Shown: positions 47,707-61,481, counted from the stretch's first letter. The stretch is DNA of 64,000 nucleotides from Ilex aquifolium (GCA_951799425.1 OX637401.1:31793780-31857779); one strand, 5' to 3'. Notes: a model not told the origin generated them from the sequence alone. Made by a program: numbers and translations.

Positions 47707-49220
47707 AAAAAAAAAAAAAATAAGAGTAGTATTCTCCATAATGCATACAAACATTTTGGAATTTTAATTTTATTTGGTAACTACCAATTTTGAGTTAAGA
47801 CATACCAAAAAAAAAAATCTCGAACTTTTTGCCAGCCAAGCATTTATTTTATTGCTTTATTTCTTTCCTTACAAAAAGGTTTACCCAATCTTCAAATTAA
47901 CACATGGAAAAAAAATTAGCAAAATGGCTAACCAAATTGCATGACAGATGCAAAACGATTACTTCTACAAGTTTTAGTTACCATAGTAACATGCGATTAT
48001 GTGAACTATCAGATTAAACGTGAGATATTAACAATCTTCCTCAAATACACATCAAATCAAATCAAAATGTTTATCAGAGAAAACTTGAATTTTTTTCTTA
48101 CATTCACCACTTGAATAAAATATTTGATGATAGCATAAGGATCATTGTAACGCAAATTGCAAATTTCAAATTTTAAATTTAAATTCTATCGAAAGATAAA
48201 TTTTGAAATTTAGGTAGTGAAATTCTCATGAATAAATGAGAAGAAAACTAAAAATTACTAATCAAAATTTTGGAAAAAAAGAATAATCCACTTGGATTTC
48301 AACAATCTTAATTCGAAAATGCATTTTGAAAGAGAAAAGAGGGTTATGATGTTACCATCCATGGCCTACCATTGCCATGAAGTTACGAATAGAAATAGAC
48401 TTTTGAAATAATACCATAGAATTCTGGTTCTATTTGAGTGGGTGAGTAATCTTACTTGTGACGTGAAGACTTTCAATTCGAATCTCCTTTCCTTATATTA
48501 TTACCGTCTGTAGAAAAATATTAATAATATGCTATAATTTAGGGGGGCGTGGGGGAGATTAATTATAATCTATTCCCTCCAACTATATTTTTTGTTGCAA
48601 TCAGTTTTCTATAATTTTAAATATTATAATTTGTTCCCTCAAAATTTCAAGTGAGTTAAATTGACTAACAACAGTGATTGAACACTTGAAAAAATCATTA
48701 CACCCTCCGTTTTATATATTATGTCATATTTTTTTTTCTTGAAATGGAAAAGTCAAGACTAAAAAATAAGAAAACTTTCGCCTCCACTTCATTACACGGG
48801 AGGGAGGATCTCTATTGGAAAGGGGAAGAGAATGAGAGTTAACCATCCGAGGAAGAGGAGGATGGAAGAATGTAAGGGTAAGGGGAAAAATATGGATATT
48901 TGGTACTATAAGGGTAATTATTTATTTTGAAAAAAGTAGGGATCAAGTGAATTTGATATGTCTAACTTTGGTTAAATTTTATTGTCTAAAAATAACTATT
49001 GAAGTTAATTGCAAAATATTCAAATTTAAAGGAGATTATTTATTAAAATTAAAACATGAAGGAGTGAGTTACAAATTATTCAAAGTTGAAGGGGATATTT
49101 TATAATTAACCCAAAAAATAATAGTATGCCACGTTATCAATGTCACTTGAACACCTTCTCCCCACATCACACCCACCGATGAGATCAAATGACCCAGGAA
49201 CGTGAGACCATCTCAGTAAA
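47707..49220. other. AT-rich spacer upstream of the RWA gene
   Basis: No gene is recognised. A caccctccgttttatatatta string (about 48703) with a later gggagggagg (about 48799) recalls Stowaway ends, but it is too short and imperfect to call. The segment about 49010-49115 shares attttataattaaccc with the first Helitron (about 10870). Confidence 0.35.
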
Positions 49221-49400
49221 TCTATATAATAAACGCGGCAATGTTATACTTTTGCCCCCTATTTCTTTTGAAAACCTCAATATTGAAACCACGTTTAAAG
49301 TTGTCTTGAAATTTTATTTTCATTCGCATCCTAAAATTTTCAAAATTCTCATTCCAATTTGCCTCCCCAAAATTCACTGTTGATTCCTTCTAATTTTTAA
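49221..49400 (+). mobile_element. Helitron 5' end only
   Basis: TCTATATAATAAA after a host A (49220) matches the 5' end of the three Helitrons in this window. I find no hairpin plus CTAG end before the RWA promoter, so the element is either truncated or very divergent. The right boundary given here is arbitrary. Confidence 0.45.
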
Positions 49401-49671
49401 ATCAGAGGTGATAATTGAAACAATGTGAAAATCGAAACCTCCTTTCAAAATTGAGGGTGCTACATTGAATAATTACTAAGTCTGAGGGGTAAATTGATAT
49501 TTTAAAAAATATTTGGGCCTAGGTGAAGTTAACCTTACAATACTATCAAGACTTGGAAGAAGTTAGAACTTAGAAGGTGTGGCATTTTATTTTATTTTTT
49601 GTTTTTGGTGTGGCATTTTGAGAATATATGAAAAAGAACTATAATGATTTCCCAACTAATAAGTATTAAAA

Positions 49672-49690
49672 GTAGTATTTATATAGCCCC
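49672..49690 (+). promoter_or_regulatory. TATA box of the RWA gene
   Basis: gtatttatatagcccc lies about 275 bases before the ATG at 49959. It is followed by a pyrimidine-rich stretch typical of a plant transcription start and leader. Confidence 0.5.
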
Positions 49691-49958
49691 TCCCCTTCCT
49701 CCCTCCCTCGCTTCACTTACTCTCTGCTCGTTTTGCTTCTCCGGTTTCACCTAGAGTCCTACAGCCATTTTTCCTTATCTCACCACCGCAACGAATCTAG
49801 GGCCTCATTGTCATTCCAAACCTCGATTTATCGATCTGTTTCTATCAGATCTGGTTTTGGAACGATCAAATTGTGTTTCTGTTCGTCGATATTGACAGTG
49901 CACAATTTAAAATGTTTGTTTGATTTCATTGTTTTCAATTACAGTTTTTCCGACGAAA

Positions 49959-52900
49959 ATGATGATTTACGGACCATTAACACCTGGTCAGGTAAGAGAT
50001 TTCCATGATAACAGTTGCCTTTGTTGTTTAGAGCTTTGTGTTCCATACTTCCATCAGATCTTGTACTGATTTGAGTGTTCTGAGTAGTTGTTAAGTACTG
50101 ATTCTTCAATTCGATGAATATGTCTTCTTGTAGTCGTGAATCAATAAATTTTGATTGCGGAATTGTATTTGCAGTGTAAACATATATGATTAAACTGATG
50201 AACTAATATTTCTTTGTGTTATTTTGTCACTATCATCCCTCAGTTTTAGTGGAAACTGAATATACAAAAACATATTTACATTGCTGTTTGTGGTTTAGGA
50301 TGGTTTAGGGGCATTGGGGCTGTTAGAGAATATAGTGCCATATTATTTTATGACTTATTTTTTTCTTGAGTTGAGGATTCTAATTGGTAAATTATATGAT
50401 ATACTTGAGTTTCGAATAGTTTGCAAGGTTGTTTAAGATCGGTTTCTATGGGTTAACCAAGTAAATGTAAAGCTTATAACAATAAAACGACACTGCTATG
50501 GTAATGGTGGTAGAGCTCGAATTTATCCTTTATGCATGATGAATAGCAAACATTGAGGTGGCTGACAAATTACCACTCCATTCAAAAGAGTAGGGACTTC
50601 CAAAGAAATTTTTCAAACATGGATCCCTGTAGAGTACACATGAAAACATGGATTCGTGTAGCTCAAAAACAGTTGGGTTAATGCCTGGAGTGTTAACATT
50701 AAGTAGGAGGAATACTCGTCTGCCAATAGATGCAATAAGTTCTCCTATATGTGCATGTGAGAACGTGTATTGTGTAGCTCACAAGCAGTTGGGTTAAGGC
50801 CTGGAGAGTTAACTTTTACGTAGAAGTAGTCTGTCTATAGGTGCAATAAGTTCTCCTGTCAATGGGCAAGAAATTTTCACCATCAAGCGTCAGTTATGTT
50901 ATTTGATTCTCTTCTCAAAAAAGGAAACAAAATAAAATCAAAGGCTAAAAATGGTTGGTTGCCCTTGGTGATGTGGCCTTTTTGGGTGTATTTTGCTTTA
51001 TTGTTTGGGTGCTCTAATAGATTTTTTTTTCTTATTCTGATTATCCTTTTTTAGGACAAGTATTTGCCACATTTATGCTTGCCTAGAATCTTTGATGACC
51101 TTGTATTAGCGATGTAACTGGCAAAGTTTGAGTGTAAATCTTCTTCAAACATATCCTTAGTCATCCAACCACCTGTCACTTGTTTCTTCTAAAGTTTTCT
51201 AGACAGTTTATTGCAGGTAATGCATCATGAGGTTGCTCCTTTTTTGTTTTTTTTTTTCTCTCTCTCTCTATATGTACACATTTGTGCAAACAAACGATTA
51301 TTTTTTCAGTTATATAGACCTCGTTCTTTGATTAATTTCATCATATTATAATTTGCACTTAACATAAATTGCATAATACAAAATTTCAGGTGTCATTTTT
51401 CTTTGGACTTATCCCCGTGTTTGCAGCTTGGTTATATTCGGAGTTGTTGGAGTACAAGAAAATTTCGGTGACATCCAAACTGTGAGTTGGATAATTCCTG
51501 TCTTTTGCCTTCTACCTCCCTAAAACATTGGTGTTTTTGTGGTTAACACCCGGTGGTGATATGAACTTTGCTATATTATCTTGATATCATCTTAGAAATA
51601 GCTTACAACGAATTATGCGTTATTCATTATTCTTTCCAATTTAAATTGTGATCCTCTGAAAGGTTCAGCACATTGGGTTTTTTTTGTTCCTTTTGACCTT
51701 GCTTATTCAGGGAAAACGTAGTACAACTGAAATTTGTTACAAAAGTAGTTTGATTTTGTTGGCCTATTTCCTTCAGGACTATGTTGCAAAATACATGCTG
51801 TTGTGATTATTTTTAGCTGAGGCTGTGAAGTGTTTTGAAATCTTGCTCAACTTCCTTTGAGATCTGAAAACAGAACATTAAAATTTGGAAATATTTTGCA
51901 TAAAGAGAACAGGACAAAGGGTACGTAAATTAATGAATATGTAGAAACAGAAAAATGCGACAGTGAAAGTCATATGAACTTCAATGTATTGCTTAACTCC
52001 AGTGCAAATAGGGAGTCAAGCTGAGCACATAGGAGAGGAAAGTAATTTTGGTGGACGAGGAACATGAGTTATGTAATCTAAGTTGCTACTTGTCCTCTTT
52101 GCTTTTTCTTAGATGGATTTTGTACTTCAGAACCAATATACAATCTGTCTGTTAGGGATTCGTATATGTTATATAATTCCCTTTTCTAAATTCAGACAGC
52201 GTTTCTCACTCTGAAATTGTACATTTTAGTGGCAGGCATTCTGATGTCAATTTGGTAGAGTTGGGAAACCAGGCAGTCAAAGAAGATGATCGAGCTGTTT
52301 TATTGGAGGGGGGTGGTCTCCAATTAGCATCTCCAAGAGTTCGTAGTTCATCTGCAACATATCACCTCTTCAGGTTTGTCAAAGGCAGCTGCCAACTTTA
52401 TTTACATTTTTGTAGAAAATGTCATGTAGTTAGTTGATGAAATGATAGATTCTGTATCTTTTCAGGTTCTTTCTGTTGGATGAGTCTTTCTTGCTTGAAA
52501 ATCGTTTGACGTTGAGAGCTATGTAAGTATTTTTGTCTTCAAGATTTTTAAGCGCTAAATTCTTGAATTGAAGGACACCGGAGAAGAATGCTGATTATTT
52601 TCTCCTCCTGTTATTTTCCCCGTATTCCCTTCTCCAGATCAGAATTTGGTGCCTTTTTGATATACTTTTACTTTTGCGACCGTACGAATATCTTCGGTGA
52701 ATCAAAAAAGGTGCGTCCAACAACCTTACCTTGTCATTCAAATGGGCATAAACATTGTCTTTGGTGGAAGTATGTGAGAGCATTATGAATTCTAAGTGGG
52801 AAAAATTCTATTTACGACATTAAAATGGGAAGCTGTGATATGTCACATATGTCGCCAGATTTGACTTCATGTTAACCATTTCCAGAATATTATGTGGACT

Positions 52901-55900
52901 TGAGGCACTTATCCGGTGGTGCGGCATGTAGACATTGTTCACTATATTGGTTGTAGGAGGAAAAATAAAAAGTAAAGAAATATATATTGACACTTACACA
53001 AGTATAGTTTTGTTTTGTCAACTACTTCAACAGTAAGACATGAATGTATATTTTGGTGTCAAGAAATGCGATCAAATTGTTTAATACAGCTGCTACAACC
53101 ATGCGGTTGTCCCTTTATTTTGACCTCTCTGTATTCTTGTGAATATGCCAGCTTTTAACCAAGTATGTGATAAACCAAAGTATACTATATGTCTGACAAA
53201 ATGGATTCACTGTTCATGAGCTTGTGTTTCTTATTTAACCTCTAATTTTATTGCTGCTCGCTATGACTTAGCTATTGCCTGTATAGATATACTGGTTGCA
53301 GTTGAATAATTAACCATATTATATTATGTTGTTCCAAACTTCCAATAGGGTAATACTGGGGTTTAAGCTAGCAGTAAGAATTGTGGTTTAACAAGAAGGT
53401 ATAAATACAAATCAACTAGGTAAAATAGGCATGCAAGGCAAGCAAAGGACAAACAAGACATACAACTCAAACTCTAACTGAATGAGCATCAAATAGCATG
53501 GACTAAGAGTATGTTACAACAAACGAAACTAGCAAAACAAATAAAAGTTAACAAAAAGGAAAAGTCAACAAAAAAATAGAGTACTTTAAGTACATACTAT
53601 GAATGAATAAAAAAACTCATAAACTATCACACCGCCTTCATGGTCATGTACAATATTGCACATTTTGTGATATAATTGTTGAGTATAGGATGTGAGTAAA
53701 GAATTTGTTCAGAAAGAGGCACCAAGAGTTTCTTCGCTTTGAAACATTTGGATATATAGTTTTGGGTTCATTATGAAGTTTATTTGAGATGTAGTTTTTG
53801 TTCTACAATCTACATCGCTGCTCTCGATAAATTTAATTGGTTTTTAAAAACAAAAGGTAATCTAGTTTGTTCTTCATAAGAAAAGATTGACTTTTAATCT
53901 AAAAAAATTGCATGATTATTGCTGGTAAGGAACTTAATATACAGCCTCTAAGCATGATAACTTTTTTATTAGTTTGTTTGGTGATAATGTTCTGACCTCT
54001 AATTAGCTTGTCACCTGGCATTACTTGTGGCTGCAGAGTTTCAATCGGGATCTGTTTCTGTTTCTCTACTTCCTTCTCATCATAGTTTCGGCAATTACAT
54101 CTTTCAAGATACATCATGATAAGTCACCATTTTCAGGAAAATCCACACTTTATTTGAACAGGCATCAAACTGAGGAGTGGAGAGGTTGGATGCAGGTTAG
54201 TCGGTTCTTAAAATGATGCATTTCTGTGTCAAAATTTGTTGGTGCTTCTTCCTGAGGCAAAAATATGAGATTTTTTTATCTATGCATTTATTTCCAGTCT
54301 TCACTTATGATTATCAGGCTTCTAGGTTTTGATCAAATCTACCATCCAGCTTCTTTGGTTTTCCCCACCTGGGTCTTTTCCCACTTCTTGTTTGTATTTG
54401 CAATCAACAGATGGCAAAAGTTTTGGCTACTGACAAAAGTTAGTTTTAGAGGATAAGAAAAATTGATTTTTCCGCAGGATCAGGGAAAATGGCCCCAAGA
54501 GAAAAAAAAAAGAGGGTTGGGTGGGGAAGGGTGGGGGACAAGCTCCCACAATTGCAGTAATAATCTGACTCTGTAATCCAGATAAGAGCAGCTGTGAAGT
54601 ATTCAGTTGTCCTGCTTTTGAAGTCAAACCTGAGGTGGAACCAATGAACTTTACATTTGTAGGACCTACAGTCTTTATCATTTTAACTTTAGAATAGAGT
54701 AAATCCATCATTTCAGATGAGCAGACGAAAATTCTAGAAACAATTTAAGCATGCCTGAAAAACAACTTTTTTTTTAATCATTGTTTAAACATTCTTATAT
54801 GAAATTAAAATTCTAGAAACAATTTAAGCATGCCTGAAAAAGAACTTTTTTTTTTAATCATTGTTTAAACATTCTTATATGAAATTATCTATAGAATAAC
54901 CTGGTCATGCTGGTTGTAAATATAGTTTTCATTGCCCACACTTAATGATGTCTCGCTATCTTTTCTATTTGCTTACAGGTATTATTTCTTATGTACCATT
55001 ACTTCGCTGCAACAGAAATTTATAATGCCATACGAGTTTTTATTGCTGCATATGTGTGGATGACTGGATTCGGGAACTTCTCATATTATTACGTTCGCAA
55101 AGATTTTAGCCTTGGAAGGTTTGCTCAGGTACATATTCCTCGAGACGTTTAAGATACCATTCTGAGTTTCCCTAATGATAATATAGTTCTGACGGTATAA
55201 TTTTTGTTGGTCAGATGATGTGGCGGCTTAACTTTTTGGTGTTATTTTGCTGCATTGTACTCGACAACAGTTACATGCTATACTACATATGCCCCATGCA
55301 CACTCTTTTCACTCTCATGGTTTATGGGGCGCTTGGTATTTTTAACAAGCACAACGAGAATGGGACTGTCATTGCTGTAAAATTCATAGCCTGCTTTTTA
55401 GTGGTTATTCTGATCTGGGAAGTGCCTGGAGTGTTCGATCTTATTTGGAGCCCATTTACATTCCTTCTCGGTTAGTACTTCGCAGAACTAGTTTCATTTT
55501 GATTGCCACTAAATTTGCACATGTAACTAATAGATCCCATTACAATTCAGGATACACTGACCCAAATCCTTCAAAGTCTAACTATCCCCTCTTGCATGAG
55601 TGGCATTTCCGCTCAGGCCTTGATCGCTACATATGGATAATTGGAATGATTTATGCATACTATCATCCAACAGTAAGTTTATGTGAAAATTATGTTATTT
55701 TTTAAGATTCCTAGTATGATATTTTGTTAAATATTTGAGATTTAAGGTTGTGCCTTTCTTCTGTTTTTCTATTCTTTTTAATTTGATGTTTGTTTTGAAA
55801 AATTCAAGTCATTCGCTAAATTTCTTGAATTTGTTATTGTAGGTTGAGAGGTGGATGGAGAAACTGGAGGAAACTGAAGTAAAACGGAGGATATCAATTA

Positions 55901-57299
55901 AAGCCGCTGTCATGATCATTAGTACAGTGGTATTGTATCTTTCGTCCTGCACAATCCTTTTCTATTAATTTCTGTCTGATGCCAAATAATCTACAATTTT
56001 TAGGTGGGATATTTGTGGTTTGAGTATATATACAAGCTTCCAAAGGTTACATACAACAAGTACCATCCTTATACCTCATGGATTCCAATAACGTATGTAT
56101 ATCTTTCCCCAAATGCTATGGCATTTTTAATATAAAAAAGTTCTTGTTAGAGGTCTGGCATTTGTTACTTATGAAAGTTTTTGCTAATGTTTTATGTACT
56201 ACTTCGTTTTCTGTTGGTATCAGTGTCTATGTATGCTTGCGAAACGCCACCCAGCACTTTCGTAGCTACTCCTTAACACTTTTGGCGTAAGTGATCTTGA
56301 ATTTGATTAATTATTATTTTCTAGGTTTTTCCTGCCCATTTAATTGAATTGATTGGGGAAGTTTTGCCTGTGAATTTGAATTTATTTTTCTGGGAACGCT
56401 TATTATGCTATTACTTTTTGATTCAATAGATGGCTTGGAAAGATCACTCTGGAGACCTACATCTCACAGATCCACATATGGTTAAGGTATATTGAATGAC
56501 CTACGACTGAGGGTTTTTTCTTTCAGGTTGACAATCATAGGATAAGCTGGTGCTCCAGTTAATGTTGAAAACCTAGTCAATGAAAGGGCATCAGTTAAGA
56601 ACAGATGTTAGGCTTCTCCCCGTCCCCTGCCCCCCTTGCCTCGTGTGAATGGAGATAATAATCAGTGACATGAAAGATGTAAAATGCCTTAGTTGTAAGA
56701 GGCATCCTCCCTTTGACTTTTTGGAAGAAATTAAATCTTTAAATTTCCAAATTTGTTTCTCTACCCATTCTTAAACTGTTGCATTAATGAAAGAGTTATA
56801 AAGTCTTATGAAGCTTTCTCTGACATCTATGGAAGATGAAACCATGTTTTTCTCAAGTTTTGCAGGCAAAGACAGGTTTTATAGATATAGATGTATTGAT
56901 TTTGAATTGCTCTGTATATATGCAGATCAGGTGTGCCGGATGGTCAGCCTAAACTCTTGCTCTGCTTAATCCCCAATTATCCTTTGTTGAATTTCCTGCT
57001 CACCACTTCCATATATATTGCGGTAAGTATTGATGATATCATCGTTAACAATCTCAAGAAAATGTGGTGTGATGGTTTTTTTGTTCATATGCTTGCAGGT
57101 TTCATATAGGCTCTTCCAACTCACAAATACGTTGAAATCAGCATTTGTACCCAGTAAAGATGATAAGCGGTTGGCCTACAACATAGTTGCTGCAGCAGTG
57201 ATTGCAAGCATTTTGTACACGTTGGCTTCTGTAGTCTTGAAAATACCTCAGATGCTGGTAAGAGTTTTTTGTCTCCAAGTAATTGAACCAATTGTTTAA
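49959..57299 (+). CDS. REDUCED WALL ACETYLATION (RWA), Cas1p-like membrane protein
   Basis: Golgi multi-membrane protein needed for O-acetylation of xylan and other wall polymers, probably supplying acetyl groups to TBL transferases. Fifteen exons: 49959-49991, 51390-51481, 52236-52373, 52466-52522, 52638-52710, 54037-54195, 54979-55128, 55215-55470, 55551-55672, 55843-55929, 56004-56092, 56224-56286, 56430-56486, 56926-57022, 57099-57299. Phases agree and give about 557 residues, normal for the family. Landmarks match Arabidopsis RWA proteins in order: T-P-G-Q-V-S-F near the N-terminus, [45 protein letters not shown] and [13 protein letters not shown]. Many hydrophobic helices are seen. The last exon may instead splice at CTG|GTAAGA (after 57256) to an acceptor near 57461, which gives Ala then stop. 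It converges on EMC6. Confidence 0.92.
50640..50870. repeat. Imperfect tandem duplication in RWA intron 1, period about 117 bp
   Basis: cagttgggttaaNgcctggagNgttaac and the later tgcaataagttctcct occur twice, about 117 bases apart. The copies differ at many sites. Confidence 0.65.
54728..54885. repeat. Tandem duplication in RWA intron 6, two 79-bp copies
   Basis: 54728-54806 and 54807-54885 are head-to-tail copies that differ at a single base (c/g). This points to a recent duplication, or an assembly artefact. It lies inside the intron 54196-54978, away from the splice sites. Confidence 0.9.
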
Positions 57300-58514
57300 G
57301 TCAGAATTTTTTCAATAGCCATTTCTTTCACTTCCCCTTCCCCTTCCCCTTCCCCTTCCCCTTAGGAGTCTGCTAAATCCACCGCTTTACATAATAAAAT
57401 TTCCAATTTTATTGGCAATGTCGTATCTTAGAAAATTTGGTAATCTGTTTGGTATCCACAGGCGTGAGAATTCAGAATGTATATCGTAGAATGGCACAAG
57501 CTTGCGCATCAGTGTGCATATTAACCATACTGCTCGATTGCAAGAGGCTTCACTTCTTAGCAGAGTGACGCAGTGGCAGAGTTGGATCGTGGATAGAAAT
57601 GTAGCTTTGGGGACAGCTATTGCATAGGAAAAGGGCGTTAATGAAGTCAACCTTTGATGAAGAGGCTGTACTTTCCATACCTTCTCTTATTGATTTTTGT
57701 GGCATTATAGTTGACTACAGGATTCAACCTCCAATTGAGGAGACCATTATATTCATCATGAGTACGAAATTGTCAACCCCTCCTCTCTCTCTCTCTCTCT
57801 CTCTCACGCAAACAAACACAAGCCCTATCTCAGCAGCGCAGTAAAACTGACTGCTTTGGAGCATGTGAATTCCCATGCCCATGGTCTGAGTGCATTCACG
57901 TAGAACTCTGCTTTGAATTATGTACATGCACAGGCACCCAGTTACCGGGTGGTGCTTCTCCACTGGTTTGATAGATAAGTCACAGAAAAGCATTCTAAAT
58001 AACGAACAAACCATTAGTTTGCACATAAGTTGAACAATGTAACCTTGGCGTGGAATACACAGATTTGGGTAAATGATAAAACTGAGTAGCTACCCTATAT
58101 AAAAAGGAAAAAAAAATAGATAAAGCTGAGGAGCACATGATGTATTAAAAGCATTAATTAGCTACTTATATCATTGTCGAGCCTAAATTGTAGAGACATC
58201 ATAGTCTCGATGCTATTTAATCCGTTTGTTAATTTTCATTGCCAATGAAAATAACTTTCGGACAGGAAAATTAACATTTGGTTTCTCGTCATTGTATGAG
58301 GCAATTATAACAGTTTCCACTGCCAAAGAAACATTACAGAATAATAAATTGACAATTCCAAACTTCAAACAAATTAACACCTCCACAGGTTCATTGAAAA
58401 ACGCGAATCATCAAAATCTGGAAAAAGATGTCTCCAATTTCATTGGACACTCCTGGATATAAAGTTAATCACCTCAGGTAGCAGCAATAGAGTCTTCATT
58501 CCATGCAAGTTCCC
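57300..58514. other. Spacer between the convergent RWA and EMC6 genes
   Basis: Holds a (TTCCCC)5 minisatellite (57332-57361), a possible last RWA exon at about 57461, and a CT microsatellite (about 57783-57804). No separate gene is recognised. Confidence 0.45.
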
Positions 58515-61205
58515 TCAGAATATATGCACGATGTCATAAGAAAATCTTCTTGTGTCAAAGAAAAATGCAGAATCATACCATCATACGATCATAGTAATTA
58601 TGAGGGTGAAAAAATCTCTAGTATTTGCTAAAACATTTCAATAGAGCATGCTGTGAGGAAAAAGACAGCACACGTTTTTATAAGATTTGACATTTGGAAA
58701 ATCCCATGCCAGGAGCTGATTGCTTTCTACAATTAGTATACGGAATTATAAAAAGAAGCATACAGAAAGGATACGTCCAGAAGAGCACGAAGGACTGCAA
58801 AAATGAAGGCATGTTAGTCATTTAACATATCGGAGCACTAAAATAAAAAAAGTAGTAATCGTGTTTTTTCCAACACAAGCATACAACAAATTCTAATTTT
58901 GGTATGATTTATTGACAGGAATTACAACCAAACCTTTTTTATAAAATGGAGAGAAGAATTATCAGTCCTGGTTGTTATTTAGTGAATTATCAAACTAGTG
59001 ACTCGGAAGTAAATCTTCCTATTGTGCAAAGGCTATAAAACTTGGGATTTTGCAGGAACTTGCTTTGTTTATTTTCCAAAAAAAAAAAAAGTTTTCCAAA
59101 GGTGCAACCAATAAATCCAGCTGATTGCATAAGTCGCAAGTAATTCTAACAGAATTCAAATACATCTATTTTTCTGGTCGTTAACTGAATTCAAATAAAT
59201 CTTTGGACAGTAGAACTTCTACAAATATCAAGAACACATTTGAAAGGCTGAAGATATATTGTGACGGGGCTGCTCTGGAGGTTCACTTCCACAACAACTC
59301 CCCAAATAGGAAAAAAAAAAAACTATCCAGCATCTTATTGTGCAAAAACTTAAAAAATTTTGGATCTGTAATTACATAGAGGGATATTCATCGTTAAAAT
59401 TTTAAGATACAACATAGAGCATCTTCAATCTGAGCATAAAACTTACAGTATCTTTTTCTATATTTGTTTTCTGTGACAACTCTAAGGAGTGTAGTCATGC
59501 AGTTGTGAATCCAAGAAACAAAAAGTTCTAAAAGGAGCAAACTTGATAAATGCAAAATTGAAAGATGATGGGGAATTGTACCATAAGCCCACCCAAAAAG
59601 CCATCAAGTATAATCCGGTTCCAGCTATCAAAGTATGAATGAATGGTAAACCCTGCCTTGGCTGTTAGTCCTACTGAAGTGATTGCCATGATGAGGAAAT
59701 AAAAGATAAATCCCATCAAGCTAGTAAATCCGCAAATCCCAGCAATGAATCCTCCAATGATAGACATAAATGTTCGGCTGCATGAATGAGCAACCTCAGG
59801 TTGAAGCATGGATACCAATTTAACTAGTTTAAAAAAAGTAAAACAAGCAAGCAAGACAATAGAAAATAATTGCTAAATACTAAACTATCAACACAGGTCT
59901 TTCAAATTAAAGCTTTACTATTTGACAATGCAGTAAACCACCTACTTGGAGAGTTGGAGTTAGATAAGCAAATAATTTTCCCCATTTGGCTTTTATTAGG
60001 TCACATATTTAAAATATGATTTCCCTCAATGCCTTAACCCAAGACTTCACAGTTTGGGTGGAAGGAAGCTGGTGTTGATTCTCCTAAGATAGCATGTACA
60101 AAGGACAAATGACAGTTTTCCCCCTTTTCAAACAGATTAAAAAATTCATCACCACAAAAGTTCCAGTAGAAGTTTTGTGGTTGTTAAAGCCCTCCTTTCT
60201 TTAAGCAGCAACCCACAAAAGCAAATACAAAGATAACACAGTCTTTTTTGATAGGAAACATGAAAATTTATTAATCCTTAAAAAATTCATCGAAGAGTAC
60301 ATGAGGACAAGGAGTCCTCTTGATAAAGATACATACGAAAAAGATACATAAAATAAAACAAAGAGATTAAAGGCAAAACTATAAGCCCAGCAAAAGAGAC
60401 ACAATAACAAAATCCTAAGTCTCAACTATCAGCACACTTGAAGCCAATGATCCTTAATAAAAAAAAGACAACATAGCCTAAGTTGACTTATAGTAACCAA
60501 TGCAAAATCTTAGGCACAGGCCACCTTCTTAGTTTTCTCACGGCCACATTATAGGTTTCACAATCACAACTCTGACAGTTCAAACATCAACAAATGTAGT
60601 GCAAAACGGTTTTGAGATGGAAACAATGCCTTGGTTCTTGGAGAAAAGTTTAACCTCATGTACCTCGTGCCCTAGTAGCTAATCCAATCAGCAAATCTAC
60701 CAGACAAGTTTCACACACACGTTTAAAATGTCAAGTTCAACCTCTAAGAAATAATACTGAGGGCACATCTCCATATCACTATGTTTTTATCTACTTGCAC
60801 TGGACAAGGTATACCGCCTTAGTCTCTCAATTCTCTCCATATGTACATATTTGGTCAGACTGAATAGCTTGAGAGTCAATCCTTAATCGCAAGGCTCGCC
60901 TCCATTTCCAATTGTTGTCCAGCTCTATTAAAAATCAATCTCCTACCATCAGCTTAGTTGGGTACAGTGTCCATTCAAAGTGGGTGATTGATTTTTTTTT
61001 TTTGTGAGAAAATTTGAGTTGGAGAGTAATCCAAAATTCAAATCTATAAAGCATATCGATTAGAAAGGTAGTAAAGAGATAAAACGGACCTGTAATAGAT
61101 AACTTTCATGTTGTTTTGCATATTCTCAGCGTTGAAGGTTGGTAAATCGTTTATACCCTCACTTGATTTCTTTTCAGATGCTCCCGAATCATCATGCCCA
61201 GCCAT
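58515..61205 (-). CDS. EMC6: ER membrane protein complex subunit 6 (EMC6)
   Basis: Small core subunit of the EMC, which inserts tail-anchored and multi-pass proteins into the ER membrane. Four exons: 61090-61205, 59582-59777, 58775-58794 and 58515-58545, total 120 residues. Exon 1 has a Ser/Asp-rich cytosolic start then F-N-A-E-N-M-Q-N-N-M. Exon 2 begins S-R-T-F-M-S-I-I-G-G and covers two membrane helices and the S-Y-F-D-S-W-N-R loop up to G-G-L-M. The third exon is only 20 bases and codes S-F-V-L-F-W plus two bases of the next codon. The fourth ends Y-D-I-V-H-I-F, the invariant family C-terminus. The two tiny exons were found by looking for the missing residues, and both have GT/AG borders in the right phase. 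The ATG at 61205 is the first in frame (the codon at 61232 is GTG). Confidence 0.93.
60241..60430 (-). mobile_element. Possible LINE/SINE 3' fragment in EMC6 intron 1
   Basis: ttttttgataggaaacatgaaaatttattaat followed by A-rich sequence resembles the reversed 3' ends of plant non-LTR retroelements. No duplication is visible. This is a weak call. Confidence 0.3.
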
Positions 61206-61453
61206 AACTTCGACTTTGCTTGATTCTACCACAAAATTTATGACAACAACAACACGAAAACTGAATTACACAAACGCAATTCATGGACAAAATTTAAGAA
61301 AACTAACAATACGTAATATCTAAAAACAAGCACGAAAAAGATGAACAAAATTCATACAAAAAATAGAAATACAATTACTTACTGCCTCCAGTCGAGCCCC
61401 TAAACGATACCTAAATCATTACATATGAAATTTAAAATTCAATTAAGGAGCCA

Positions 61454-61481
61454 CACAAACACACACACGCACGCACGCACA
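61454..61481. repeat. (AC)n / (GCAC)n microsatellite
   Basis: acacacacacgcacgcacgcac, a short compound repeat upstream of EMC6. Confidence 0.7.

Noticed and set aside
48703..48810. Second Stowaway-like MITE
   Set aside because: Only about 100 bases between weakly inverse ends, and no clear TA duplication.
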